NCBI GenBank assembly: GCA_963813555.1 | Contig: CAWEZX010000004.1 | Coordinates: forward strand, 124,001 to 188,000 | Length of the DNA stretch: 64,000 nt | Reading direction: 5' to 3' | DNA from: Roseiarcus sp963813555 | Lineage (GTDB): Bacteria > Pseudomonadota > Alphaproteobacteria > Rhizobiales > Beijerinckiaceae | In this document: one piece after another, positions 27,903-36,990 of the stretch | How positions within the stretch are numbered: position 1 is the first letter of the stretch | Layout: each line of letters opens with the position of its first letter | Program-made: the position numbers and the translations under genes | Notes under the pieces: generated by a model | The model's database searches: none | Told to the model about the DNA's origin: nothing | What the model saw: only the letters and a program-made list of their open reading frames with translations

Positions 27903-28442
27903 AACCGCCGCCGATCACGCCCGCCTGGGTGAACTCACACATGTCTTTCGCCGTGTTGACGAAGAAGACGTCCATGTTCTGGAGGATGAAGTCGAAGGTG
28001 GTGTCCCCCGGCTCGCCGAAAATCTTCTCGCCGCTCACTCCGAAGAGTTTGATGCCGACGCCGAGTGTGGAGGTGTAGTCGCCGAGGGTCGGCAGGGTGT
28101 CCGAAGAGAACCGCACCCAGGCCCGTATTCGGCTCCGCGGAAGAGACCGATTTTCAAGTCCTCGGGCAGCTCCGCCGCCACACGGAAGATCCCGTGCGCG
28201 ATGCCGTGCGGTTTGACGAACACCGGTCTCAGCGCTGGACATTGGCCTGCGCCGATCCTGCCGGCTTCCACCATACCTACGAACATCTCGGTGAGGGACT
28301 TCGCCGGATCGGCGGCGCAATCCAAGCCTCGGCCGTTCCCAGCCGCGCCGGCTGTTTGCAACAGATGTGTCATTCCTTGCGCCCCGGCTGGTGCAGCAGC
28401 GCTTCCAGGATCGATCGTTGCACAACTCTCGGCTGAAATCAT
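27866..28442 (-). pseudogene. N-terminal part of the catalase-like domain, two frames
   Basis: The N-terminal half of the catalase-like domain precedes the LodA fusion in the same direction. HGIFRVAAELPEDL is read in one frame down to about 28,130. After a one-base shift the next frame gives AWVRFSSDTLP, LGVGIKLFGVSGEK and FFVNTAKDMCEFTQAG; near 27,870 a second shift joins ILNDMAKPVG of the main frame. The order is that of heme-catalase-like proteins of the y4iL group. ATG at 28442 is a plausible start. Without the shifts, catalase-like domain and oxidase would be a single polypeptide. Confidence 0.7.
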
Positions 28443-28617
28443 GCTGTTCTTCCGATCCGTTGCGGCAAGCGGCGCTCAGGCCAGAGCGGGCGTGACCAGA
28501 CCCCCCGAGCTACCAGCCGTTGCAGGACCTGCAAACTTCTGCGCCCGCCTAGCGGCCGTGAGTTCACCCGGAGCGATTTAACGGAAAAACACCCCCATGC
28601 ACCGCCGTGCCTGCGAT

Positions 28618-28656
28618 GTCGGCGCGCCCGAAAGGATTCGAACTTCTGGCCTCCGC
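28618..28656 (-). other. tRNA-Arg 3'-end remnant (possible attachment site)
   Basis: On the minus strand the sequence AGTTCGAATCC followed by TTTCGGGCGCGCC reproduces the T-loop and 3' acceptor strand of alphaproteobacterial tRNA-Arg genes. No 5' half, D-arm or anticodon stem lies upstream. Such a 3' piece is what integration into a tRNA leaves behind. It sits between the oxidase locus and the recombinase cassette. Confidence 0.5.
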
Positions 28657-28868
28657 CTTCGATCGTCATCCTCGGATATGCATTAACCGGTGTGCCCGAA
28701 AGTGAAGAAACGACTGGCGTTTGGTTCGAAATCGAGCATGTGTACGGAGGTCCGCCGAAGAATGCTGCGCGGACATACCTTCGCCCCGATCGTCGCTTGA
28801 TCCGGGGCTCGTGTCAGTGAGGGGTCTGGATTAGCCGGGCTCCTATCACGACACAAAGGGTTGAACCC

Positions 28869-29576
28869 ATGTCCATCAAACTTACCGATACGCAGCTTGT
28901 CATGCTGAGCGCCGCCGCGCAGCGCGACGATCGATGCCTTGTCGCATCTCAAAATCTTAGAGGCACCGTGGCACAAAAGTTCGCGGCGAAACTGATTGGG
29001 GCTGGCCTCGCCAAGGAGATCAAGGCGAAGCCGGGAACGCAAGTCTGGCGGCGCGACGAGCAAGCTGGTGAATCCTATGCGCTGAAGCTGACGGCTGCGA
29101 GCACCAGGGCGATCGCCGTCGACGATGGCTCGGTTTCTGATGAAACGAGGGAAGACAGTGGCGAACGCGTGCAGGTCGCCACCTCTAACTCGGAGGTCGT
29201 CCAGCAGGTTACTGCTGATGTTCCTCCAGCGGACGCCGCAAGCCCGTCCGCGCCCCGAGGCGGTACGAAACTGGCGCAGGTCCTCGAATTGCTTCAGCGC
29301 GATCAGGGGGCGACGGTTAACGAGCTTGTCGTGACGACGAGCTGGCTGCCGCATACTACGCGCGCCGCGCTTACCGGCTTACGCAAGCGCGGCTATTCGG
29401 TGACAATCGACCGATCCGACAAAGAGCGAGGGTCGACGTACCATGCGCGGTTGGACGAGACCGTCGAGGCTGGACAAGCAGCGGCTCAAAGCGACGATCC
29501 GCCTGTTATCCCGACCATCCCAAAACGGAAGAAGGCTGAACGCGCAAACAAATTCAAAGCGCAACAGGCGGCATAA
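28869..29576 (+). CDS. DUF3489 protein, first gene of recombinase cassette
   Basis: A 235-residue protein with two related DNA-binding-like parts: an N-terminal region (LTDTQLVMLSAAAQR, then AAKLIGAGLAKEI) and the C-terminal DUF3489 domain (LELLQRDQGATVNELV, WLPHTTRAALTGLRKRGY) that resembles a winged helix. Family members sit immediately before DUF2924 and large serine recombinase genes in many alphaproteobacteria, suggesting a control or directionality factor; this is inference. Its stop overlaps the next start (TAATG). A broken second copy lies at 33.3 kb. Confidence 0.85.
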   Translation: MSIKLTDTQLVMLSAAAQRDDRCLVASQNLRGTVAQKFAAKLIGAGLAKEIKAKPGTQVWRRDEQAGESYALKLTAASTRAIAVDDGSVSDETREDSGERVQVATSNSEVVQQVTADVPPADAASPSAPRGGTKLAQVLELLQRDQGATVNELVVTTSWLPHTTRAALTGLRKRGYSVTIDRSDKERGSTYHARLDETVEAGQAAAQSDDPPVIPTIPKRKKAERANKFKAQQAA

Positions 29577-30349
29577 TGCCGCAGGGATGGCATTCGGGCG
29601 ACGTCCGAGAGAGTCTCGCTCTCCCGGCGTCGTCGCCGAGCGAGGTTGAAACGCTCGACGCCATGATTGCGGGTCTCATTGATCTCGATGCCGACCAACT
29701 TCGTCTTCAATGGCGCAATCATTTCAGCGGGACGGTTCCCGCCCATCTTCCCCGTTGGCTGCTCCTAAGGGTTCTAGCCTATCGGCTTCAGGCGGCCGCG
29801 CTTGGCGATCTCGACAATGCGACTGTGCGCATTGTTCGCGCTTCGAAAGGCGACGCGATCGATATCGCCGGCGGCCGTCCGTTCAAGAAGCGCAAGCCAA
29901 GGACGCGGGACGGGATTGGCCTCAATTCAGGCGCGCTGCTCGCCCGCGAGTGGAAAGGCAAACTGGAAAGGGTGATGGTGCTCGACAAGGGCTTCGCCTG
30001 GAACGGCCAGATCTTTGGCAGCCTTTCCCAAGTCGCCAAGGCTGTAACTGGGACGAGTTGGAACGGTCACCGCTTTTTCGGCTTGCGATCGATGAAGGAC
30101 CAGCCCTCGGTAAGAAGGGCCGGCCGTCCCACCGCGGATCAAAGCAGGCGGTGTGGGGCCAGTCGATCCAAGGACAACGGACGCGAAGGATCCAGGGGCA
30201 TCGGACGCGACCAAGTTGAGCGGTCTGTCGCCAACGCGAAATGCCCTGGCGGTCACCTCGCGAGGCGTCGCGTCAGCATCCCAGAACCAAAACCTCCCGT
30301 CCCCGTCGAGGGCGAGCCCTGCCGGAAACCTTTAGAGGCCTCTCCGTGA
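29576..30349 (+). CDS. DUF2924 protein, second gene of recombinase cassette
   Basis: A 257-residue protein. The conserved DUF2924 core runs from about residue 20 to 175: LRLQWRNHFSGTVPAHLPRW, then LLLRVLAYRLQ, and the diagnostic REWKGKLERVMVLDKGFAWNG-type stretch (read from residue 123) followed by TGTSWNGHRFFGL. The C-terminal 80 residues are basic and low in complexity, unlike shorter relatives that stop soon after the core. It overlaps the recombinase start by four bases (GTGA). A truncated relative lies at 59.0-59.6 kb. DNA-binding accessory role is inferred from its conserved partnership. Confidence 0.85.
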   Translation: MPQGWHSGDVRESLALPASSPSEVETLDAMIAGLIDLDADQLRLQWRNHFSGTVPAHLPRWLLLRVLAYRLQAAALGDLDNATVRIVRASKGDAIDIAGGRPFKKRKPRTRDGIGLNSGALLAREWKGKLERVMVLDKGFAWNGQIFGSLSQVAKAVTGTSWNGHRFFGLRSMKDQPSVRRAGRPTADQSRRCGASRSKDNGREGSRGIGRDQVERSVANAKCPGGHLARRRVSIPEPKPPVPVEGEPCRKPLEASP

Positions 30350-31884
30350 AGCGGGAGGGCCGCAAGGCAAGCCTGCGCTGCGCGATCTACACCCGCGTCT
30401 CGACCGAGAATGGCCTGGAGCAGGAGTTCAACTCGCTCGACAATCAGCGCGAGGCGTCTGAAGCCTACATCAGGAGCCAAGCCCACGGTGGCTGGAAGCT
30501 GATCCGGGAGCGCTATGACGATGGCGGCTTCTCCGGCGGCTCCATGGACAGGCCGGCTTTGACGAAGCTGCTGGGCGACGTTCGCACCCGAAAGATTGAT
30601 GTGATCGTCGTCTACAAGGTCGACCGGCTGACGAGGTCGCTTGCCGACTTCGCCAAGCTGGTCGAGCTCTTTGACGAGCATGATGTCTCGTTCATCTCGG
30701 TCACTCAGGCCTTCAACACCACCACCAGCATGGGGCGCTTGACCCTCAATATGCTGCTCTCGTTTGCTGAGTTCGAGCGCGAAATCACAGGCGAGCGGAT
30801 CCGGGACAAAGTGGCCGCTTCGAAGAAGAGGGGCATCTGGATGGGCGGCGTGGTTCCGTTCGGATATCGGGTCGAAAACCGCGCGCTTCATGTCGTTGCG
30901 GAACACGCCGAGTTCATTCGCGACCTCTTCCGGCGTTACCTAGCGATTGGCAGCGTCGTGCAATTGAAGGTCGTTCTCGATGCCGAGAACGTTCGCTTGC
31001 CCATTCGTATCGTTGGGACAGGCAGGAAGACGGGCGGCAACCTCATGTCCCGGGGCCATCTCTACTGGATCCTCTCGAATCCGATCTATGTCGGAAGGCT
31101 TCGCCACAAGGGACAGATCCACGACGGCCTGCACGCAGCGATCATCGACCACGAGGTTTGGGATTGCGTCCAAACCCGGCTTGCGGAGCAAACGCAAACG
31201 AGGAAAGCCTCCCGTTCCAATTCTCAATCCTTCCTCGCGGGGAAGCTTTATGACGATCGGGGCAATCGAATGGGTCCAAGCCATTCGGCCAAGGGCGGGC
31301 GGCGTTGGCGCTACTACGTCTCCCGGGCTCTGCTGAAAGGTCGCAAGCCAGATGGCGGATCGGTCACTCGCGTTCCCGCAGCGCAAATCGAGAAACAAGT
31401 GTTCGATGCGATCAAATGCGTCATAGCCTCCAGGCGTCCGACCGACAACCTCGGCGCTCTACCTCCTGTCGGTTTGTCCGGGCGGACGATCGGCTTGCGC
31501 CACGCGACTAGCAAGCCGTACCAAGAGTTCTCCAATTACAAGGACGTGCTCGACGCGATCGAGCGAGTCACAATTGGCGCGAAGGAGATCGAGATCCGGC
31601 TGGGCGACGCCCCCGCAATCGATAGCCAAGATCGAACATTGACCATTCCCTGGATCCCGCTCTCCCCGTACCAACGACGCGAGATCATCCAAGGCGAAGG
31701 TGAGCGCTCTCCGATCCGCCCGATGCGAGTTCGGGCGCGTGCGGTCTTCGCCGAAGCCTTGCGTAACGCCCATCGCTGGCTGGACGAACTCGTCATGGAC
31801 CCCAATCAGTCAATCGAGTTGATCGCCGCGGTCCCGTCGCGGAGGTGGTTGGAATTGGGTTGGCGTAGTCTCCGGGTTGCCTAA
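30346..31884 (+). CDS. Large serine recombinase
   Basis: A 512-residue site-specific recombinase of the resolvase/invertase superfamily. The catalytic domain shows nucleophile Ser19 in YTRVSTENG, then FSGGSMDRPAL, and YKVDRLTRSLADF, with the long E helix. The Recombinase domain (GGVVPFGYRVENRAL) and a zinc-ribbon-type region follow (YVGRLRHKGQIHDGLH). The GTG at 30346 overlaps the DUF2924 stop; an upstream start would lie inside that gene. It completes a three-gene operon (DUF3489-DUF2924-recombinase). Its attachment sites are not evident. The last 40 bases are duplicated, joined to the start of IS256, at 52.9 kb. Confidence 0.9.
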   Translation: MKREGRKASLRCAIYTRVSTENGLEQEFNSLDNQREASEAYIRSQAHGGWKLIRERYDDGGFSGGSMDRPALTKLLGDVRTRKIDVIVVYKVDRLTRSLADFAKLVELFDEHDVSFISVTQAFNTTTSMGRLTLNMLLSFAEFEREITGERIRDKVAASKKRGIWMGGVVPFGYRVENRALHVVAEHAEFIRDLFRRYLAIGSVVQLKVVLDAENVRLPIRIVGTGRKTGGNLMSRGHLYWILSNPIYVGRLRHKGQIHDGLHAAIIDHEVWDCVQTRLAEQTQTRKASRSNSQSFLAGKLYDDRGNRMGPSHSAKGGRRWRYYVSRALLKGRKPDGGSVTRVPAAQIEKQVFDAIKCVIASRRPTDNLGALPPVGLSGRTIGLRHATSKPYQEFSNYKDVLDAIERVTIGAKEIEIRLGDAPAIDSQDRTLTIPWIPLSPYQRREIIQGEGERSPIRPMRVRARAVFAEALRNAHRWLDELVMDPNQSIELIAAVPSRRWLELGWRSLRVA

Positions 31885-31928
31885 CCCGAACAATTCCGGC
31901 GTTGGCGCGCTGGAATGGAGACCACGCC

Positions 31929-33182
31929 ATGACGAAGGATACCACGAAGGAGGCGGGTGTTGCCGCCGAGGTTTTGCTTTTCGATGATTGGTTCGACGCG
32001 ATCGAGGACGGGGTTCGCGCTCGGGTGCGCGGGTTCATCGAGACGATGCTGGATGAGGAACTTGCCGGCGTATTGTCGCGCCCGCGATATGGCCGACGCA
32101 AGCCGAGCGAGGATGGCGAACCGCCGCCAATCGTCGGCGTCCGGCACGGCCACCGCAAGCGCGGGCTGACCGGGACCTTCGGGAGAGCGGAGATTTCCGT
32201 GCCGCGGGCTCGGCTGATGGGCGCGGACGGCAAGACGAGCGAATGGAAAAGCGCCTCGCTTCGCGCCTACCAGCGCCGCACCAAGGCGGCCGACGCGCTG
32301 ATCGTCGGGGCCTATCTTTTCGGAACCAACACCCGCCGGGTTCGGCGCGCGCTGGCTGCGGTGTTCGCCGGGCCGGTCGGCAAGGACGTAGTCAGCCGGG
32401 CATGGCGCAAGGTGAAGGGCGACTGGGACGCCTGGAACGTGCGACCGCTCGGCCAGGAGCCGATCGTGCGGTTGATCCTCGACGGCACGCTCGTACGGGT
32501 CCGGCTCGACAGACGCGCGACGTCGGTCTCGCTCCTGGTGGCGCTCGGCGTGCGCGCGGACGGCCAGAAGGTGCTGCTGGCGATCCGGAGCATGGGCGGC
32601 GAAAGCGAGGCCGCCTGGCGCGCGCTGCTCGACGATCTCGTGAAGCGCGGATTGAAGACGCCCGAACTCGTCATCGCCGACGGCGCGCCGGGTCTGGAAA
32701 AGGCGCTGGCGGCGCTCTGGCCGGATGCGCCGGTCCAGCGCTGCACGGTTCACAAGCATCGCAACCTGCTCGCTCACGCGCCCGAGCGTCTGCACGAGGA
32801 AATCTCCAACGACTATCGCGACATGATCTACGCCGCGACGAGACAGGAGGTCGAAGCCCGGCGCAAGGCGTTCCTCCGCAAATGGCGCCTGAAATGCCGC
32901 GCCGTCGCCGACAGCCTCGAGGAGGCCGGCGACAGGCTGTTCACCTTTACGCGCTTCCCGCCGAGCCAATGGAAGTCGATCAGGACCTCGAACGCGATCG
33001 AGCGCCTGCATGAGGAGTTCAAGCGCAGGATCAAGACCCAGACCGTGCTGCCCTGCGCCGAAACCGCCGCCATGCTGTTCTGGGCGCTGCTCGCCTCCGG
33101 GCAGATCACCATGCGCAAGGTCGACGGATGGCAGACCCTCGCCGAGAAGCCCTCCGATCAGATCATTGACCTCGCCGCATGA
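31929..33182 (+). CDS. IS256-family transposase
   Basis: A 417-residue Mutator-like transposase, full length and uninterrupted. The DDE residues lie in LILDGTLVRV, VIADGAPGLEKAL and SNAIERLHEEF. The zinc-finger-like HKHRNLL motif and the RRP.YGRRK N-terminal region also fit. It begins 45 bases after the recombinase stop; the ATG at 31929 was chosen as the first with family-like residues after it (MTKDTTKEAG). I could not define terminal repeats or a target duplication with confidence. Confidence 0.88.
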   Translation: MTKDTTKEAGVAAEVLLFDDWFDAIEDGVRARVRGFIETMLDEELAGVLSRPRYGRRKPSEDGEPPPIVGVRHGHRKRGLTGTFGRAEISVPRARLMGADGKTSEWKSASLRAYQRRTKAADALIVGAYLFGTNTRRVRRALAAVFAGPVGKDVVSRAWRKVKGDWDAWNVRPLGQEPIVRLILDGTLVRVRLDRRATSVSLLVALGVRADGQKVLLAIRSMGGESEAAWRALLDDLVKRGLKTPELVIADGAPGLEKALAALWPDAPVQRCTVHKHRNLLAHAPERLHEEISNDYRDMIYAATRQEVEARRKAFLRKWRLKCRAVADSLEEAGDRLFTFTRFPPSQWKSIRTSNAIERLHEEFKRRIKTQTVLPCAETAAMLFWALLASGQITMRKVDGWQTLAEKPSDQIIDLAA

Positions 33183-33280
33183 TCGGATAACCTCATGTCG
33201 CTCGAAGACGCGTCAGCAAGTTCCAACACAACTCGCGACGGGACCTTGGTTCGGCCCTTCGCGACAATGAGGGTTCCAAG

Positions 33281-33540
33281 ATGTCATTCACACTCACTAG
33301 CAAGCAGCGCGAGTTGCTGGGTGTTGCGGCGCAGCATAAGGATCGCCTTTTGGCAATTCCATCCCAATTGAAGGGCGGAGCGGCGAGGAGTTGCGGCGGG
33401 CCTGGCCAAGGAAGTGAGGGCAAAGGCTGGATCGCCCGTCTGGCGTCGCGACGCTGAGAACGCGCAGGGGTATGCGTTGAAACTGACGGACGCCGGTCTC
33501 AAAGCGGCTGCAGTCGAAATGAAGAAACAAACGGAAGCGC
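33281..33540 (+). pseudogene. Broken second DUF3489 gene
   Basis: MSFTLTSKQRELLGVAAQHKD at the start, and after a frame change near 33,390, GLAKEVRAKAGSPVWRRD followed by YALKLTDAGLKAA, align closely with the N-terminal half of the DUF3489 protein at 28.9 kb. The C-terminal DUF3489 domain is absent; unrelated sequence follows after about 33,540. It is the remains of another recombinase cassette beyond the IS256 element. Confidence 0.75.
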
Positions 33541-33541
33541 T

Positions 33542-33690
33542 TGGGCCTGCTGCACATCGCCGATCCTGTTGTGCGAGATCGACAGGTCGCGCTGCGAGTC
33601 GGCGTTGCTCGGATCCGCCTCCGCCCCCTCGAAGATCGCGAGCGATGTCCGGTAGCTGATTAACGCCGCCGCCAGATCGCCCTGCGCCGG
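33542..33690 (-). pseudogene. Tetratricopeptide-repeat protein fragment
   Basis: The minus strand encodes AQGDLAAALISYRTSLAI followed by RDLSISHNRIGDVQQAQ, the typical repeat unit of rhizobial TPR/CHAT-type proteins. Only about 50 codons survive between the DUF3489 and cupin remnants, with no start or stop of its own. Confidence 0.65.
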
Positions 33691-33789
33691 TGCGGTACAC
33701 GGACCTCGCCAGCCCATCGGCAACGGCACACCAGGAGCCTTGACTATAGTCGAGTGTCAGACAGCGCGCATACGTCCTCGTCAAGGCGT

Positions 33790-34015
33790 CCGCAAGCCCA
33801 TACGGGCGACTACGTCGTCGTCCCGATCGGCGTGCCGCACACGTTCTCCAACCCGTTTGACCAGCCGGCAATCATGGTCAACACCTTCACCTCGGCTTTC
33901 TACCTGAACATCTCCGCAAAGTGGCGGCGCTGGTCGCCAACGAAGGCATGAGCCGCGAGGGCGTCTTGCGGCTGATGGCCCGCTACGCCACCGAGCCCCC
34001 GGTCAAGAGAAAGGC
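33790..34015 (+). pseudogene. Cupin-domain protein fragment
   Basis: The plus strand encodes DYVVVPIGVPHTFSNPF and IMVNTFTSAFYLN, a cupin barrel end with metal ligand His. After a one-base shift near 33,915 comes a cupin-type tail (LRKVAALVANEGMSREG, LRLMARYATEP). The 5' part is missing. Its 3' end runs head-on into the end of the LuxR gene. It may have been part of the catabolic cluster that follows. Confidence 0.65.
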
Positions 34016-34801
34016 CACGAGCTCGGTCCGATTATGGACGCCGAAGCGTTTGCAGAGATTGGCGACATGCTCCTTGACGGTCTGATCCGAGATTCTCATT
34101 TCGCGGGCGATTTGCTTGTTGGTCTGACCTCGGCACACCCAGATGGCCACGTCAGCCGAACGCGGCGGAAGAGTGTTGTTCAGCGCCGCGATCGACAGCG
34201 GCACCGGGCACCCGTGCGTGGCGCCGGATGCATGCTGGCATGTGCGAATTGGCGCCTCGCCCGTTTTCTGGATGTCGGCCAGCGCCAGCGACGCCGCGCG
34301 ACACAGCATCTCCATGCGCCGTCGCTGCAATGGCGTGTAAGCTTCGGCCCCGCGGGTCGCGGTAAACAGCACGCCGATGGTCTTGCCGCAACAGCGGAGC
34401 GGGCCGCCCATGTTGAAGCTGAAGCCCCAGTGCCGAAGTCGCCTGAACGATTGGCTCCTCGACCAACCGTACGAGCCCAGCAGCGACGCGCCATCCACGG
34501 TGCGTTCCTGGGTCAGAATGCTGTCCAGGACCGGATCGCTCTTCCAGAAGCTGGATCGATAATTGTCGAGGAAGTCTTCGGCAACATGCTGGCTGTAGAC
34601 GAGGTCAGGTTCGATCGAATGCAGCAAATAAAGGCCGACAGTGGCCGAGCCGGTCAGTTCACGGAGCGCAGACCCGCAGGCAATCGCTAGCGCCTCGGAC
34701 GATTGAGTCTCCGCGATCGATATCATCTGGTCGGCCAGACGATGATCTTGGAGCCCGGCGATCGCCCGCAACCGTTCATCCCCTTTCACCGCCCCCCGCA
34801 C
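33983..34801 (-). CDS. LuxR-family transcriptional regulator
   Basis: A 272-residue regulator. The N-terminal ~190 residues resemble a GAF/autoinducer-binding-like sensory domain. The C-terminal LuxR helix-turn-helix is clear: VCRGQTNKQIAREM, then ISDQTVKEHVANLCKRFGV. There is no receiver domain, so it is a one-component regulator. It is divergent from the monooxygenase-reductase-hydrolase-cupin-MFS genes and is the likely regulator of that cluster. The gene frame is intact; the start at 34801 is the upstream-most ATG, with a possible internal start at residue 26. Confidence 0.8.
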   Translation of the reverse strand: MRGAVKGDERLRAIAGLQDHRLADQMISIAETQSSEALAIACGSALRELTGSATVGLYLLHSIEPDLVYSQHVAEDFLDNYRSSFWKSDPVLDSILTQERTVDGASLLGSYGWSRSQSFRRLRHWGFSFNMGGPLRCCGKTIGVLFTATRGAEAYTPLQRRRMEMLCRAASLALADIQKTGEAPIRTCQHASGATHGCPVPLSIAALNNTLPPRSADVAIWVCRGQTNKQIAREMRISDQTVKEHVANLCKRFGVHNRTELVAFLLTGGSVA

Positions 34802-35091
34802 GGGAGCCGGCTCGGGCGTCGATACGCTGACGCTGCGTCCCAGCCCGCTGTTTTGTCAAGCGAAAAGAAGCAGAACGGCTTGATGTGCCTGCTCATGTTT
34901 GCTGCACGCCTGCACAATGTCGAACCGGCAAGTCCCGGCCGCACCCCATGAATGGGGGGATTGTCTGGAATCTTTCGCGTTGTCTAGAATTAGATGCAGC
35001 ATCGTGGATGAATGACCGTCGTGATCAGACGCGTAGGCTGGCGGTTCCGGCTTCGCACGCGGCCCGGATTGGGTTCGGTCAGCCCATCATT

Positions 35092-36339
35092 ATGGAGAAT
35101 TCGACCGTGAACATGTCAATGAAGCCCGCCTCGATCGAAACCGCGTCGACTCCAGTCGCCGAGTTCAACGCTCGGCTTGACGCGTTGCTGCCGTTGATCG
35201 AATCCCGGGCGAGCGAGGCTGAGACCCTCTATCACCTGACCGACGATGTGGTGGCCGCTCTTCGCAAGGCAGGCATTACCACCATGTTGTTCCCAAAGGC
35301 CGTAGGCGGCCCGGAACTATCGCCGTACGACGCGATGACGGTGATTGAACGCCTTTCCTATGCGCACGCGTCCGCCGGCTGGTGCGCGATCGGCAACAAC
35401 ATGGAAGGCACCACGTTGGCAATCTACATTGAAGACTCGGGCATCGAGAAAGTGTTCGCCGACGGCCCCGATATTTCGATCGCCGGCAATGGCGTGCCGC
35501 GCGGGTTCGCCCGACCGGTTGAGGGTGGCTACATGATCCGTGGCCATTGGGCCTACGGCAGTGGCGTCCAGCACGCTGAATGGATCCATTCCGGCTGTTT
35601 TCTCACCGATCCGTCCGGCAAGGACATGGTGATTCAGCCCGGCGGCCAGCCCAAGATCGTCGTCACCCACCATCCGCGGTCAACGATCAAACTGCTCGGC
35701 AACTGGGATGTGCTGGGACTGCGCGCGACCGGCAGCTTCGACTACACGCTGAGCGAGGGCGAGGAGTTGTTCGTTCCGAGGGAAATGACTTACGACTTCG
35801 ATATCGGCGCGCCCCGGCGCGGCGGCGCTCAAGGAGCGCTCGGTCTGGCCGGCTACAGCGCCTGGGCTCATTCGGGTTGGGCGGTCGGGGTCGGGCGTCG
35901 GATGCTGGACGAGCTCGTGAAAGTGATCGTGCAACGCCAGGATCCGTTCGGCCGGTCGAGCGACAGCGCCAGTTTCCGGTTTCAGTTCGCCCAGGCAGAG
36001 GCGGGCTATCGCGCCGCCCGGGCGTTGGTGCACGAGACTTGGCGCGACGTGTCCGAGACCTGCGGCCGCGGCGAAGCTCCGCCGCTGGAACAGATGACGA
36101 TGATCAAGTTGTCATTGCGCCACATTCACGACGTGATCTCCGATGTCGGCACGTTCGCGCACCGTGCGGCGCGCGGCGCTTCGCTGCACAACACGGCCAT
36201 GCAACGCTTCTATCGCGACATCCATTCCGGAACCCAGCACATCCTGATGTCCGACCACATCGTCGAGGAATGCGGCAAGGCTCTGCTCGGCCTCGCCGAC
36301 CCCGACGCGCACTGGACCGTGTTCGGCGTCGCCGGTTGA
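35092..36339 (+). CDS. ACAD-fold flavin-dependent monooxygenase
   Basis: A 415-residue protein with the acyl-CoA dehydrogenase fold. The segment LRKAGITTMLFPKAVGG, the central LRATGSFDYTLSEGEELFVP and the helical C-terminus with FYRDIHSGTQHILMSDH are characteristic of the HsaA/DszC-like branch that uses reduced flavin to oxygenate substrates instead of dehydrogenating CoA thioesters. An FMN reductase follows directly, as expected for two-component systems. Several starts are possible (ATG 35092, GTG 35107 with GGAG upstream, ATG 35113). Likely substrate: an aromatic or cyclic compound, not determinable here. Confidence 0.8.
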   Translation: MENSTVNMSMKPASIETASTPVAEFNARLDALLPLIESRASEAETLYHLTDDVVAALRKAGITTMLFPKAVGGPELSPYDAMTVIERLSYAHASAGWCAIGNNMEGTTLAIYIEDSGIEKVFADGPDISIAGNGVPRGFARPVEGGYMIRGHWAYGSGVQHAEWIHSGCFLTDPSGKDMVIQPGGQPKIVVTHHPRSTIKLLGNWDVLGLRATGSFDYTLSEGEELFVPREMTYDFDIGAPRRGGAQGALGLAGYSAWAHSGWAVGVGRRMLDELVKVIVQRQDPFGRSSDSASFRFQFAQAEAGYRAARALVHETWRDVSETCGRGEAPPLEQMTMIKLSLRHIHDVISDVGTFAHRAARGASLHNTAMQRFYRDIHSGTQHILMSDHIVEECGKALLGLADPDAHWTVFGVAG

Positions 36340-36415
36340 CTTCGAACAATGGACCGCGGGTGCAATCCCGGCAATCCTGCTCTGCAACGAGGTTCGAAAA
36401 CGAGAAGGTTTTTGT

Positions 36416-36962
36416 TTGCTTCGCCACCGCGTCGTCGGCTTCTGCGGCAACAGCTGGCGACCGGCCAAGCTCCGCGCATTGGTGGAAGTCGTGGGAAGGG
36501 ATCTGCGGGAGCGACATGCCGTCAATATCGATAGTCTCGACCTGGTCGACGCCGGTCCCGGCCTCGCGGCGTTTTCACGGCGCGCGTTGAGCGATCAGGC
36601 TCTCCGCGTAATCGAAACCATCGAGCATGCCGACGGGCTGGTGATCGGCTCCCCCGTCTTTCAGGGCTCCTATCCCGGACTCTTCAAGCACGTGTTCGAC
36701 CTGATTCGGCGGGACGCCCTGAGAAACCGGCCCGTGCTGCTCACGGCGGTTGGCGGCGGACTTCGCAATTCGCTCGTCGTCGAGCACGCGCTCCGGTCCG
36801 CTCTTTGGTTTCTTCGAGGCCTGTACGGTCTCAACCGCGATCTATTCCAGCGCCGCCGAGCTTGCTGCGGGCGAGCCTTCGCCAATTACCCTCGCGCGCA
36901 TCGCCAACGCCGCCGATCAATTCGCCTCGTGCTTGAAAGGCAGTCGCGCCGACGCCGCATGA
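36416..36962 (+). pseudogene. NADPH-dependent FMN reductase, frameshifted
   Basis: The first 125 codons are an FMN reductase of the flavodoxin-like SsuE/MsuE type, with GFCGNSWRPAK (phosphate loop) and IGSPVFQGSYPGLFKHVFDL. Near 36,793 one extra base moves the frame: the family continuation LFGFFEACTVSTAIYSS, then ADQFASCLKGS, is found in the next frame and ends at 36962. TTG at 36416 has AGAAGG nearby. It would supply reduced FMN to the preceding monooxygenase. One single-base change only, so a sequencing error is a real alternative. Confidence 0.8.
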
Positions 36963-36990
36963 GCAACCCTTTGCAACGGAAAACCCAGGC

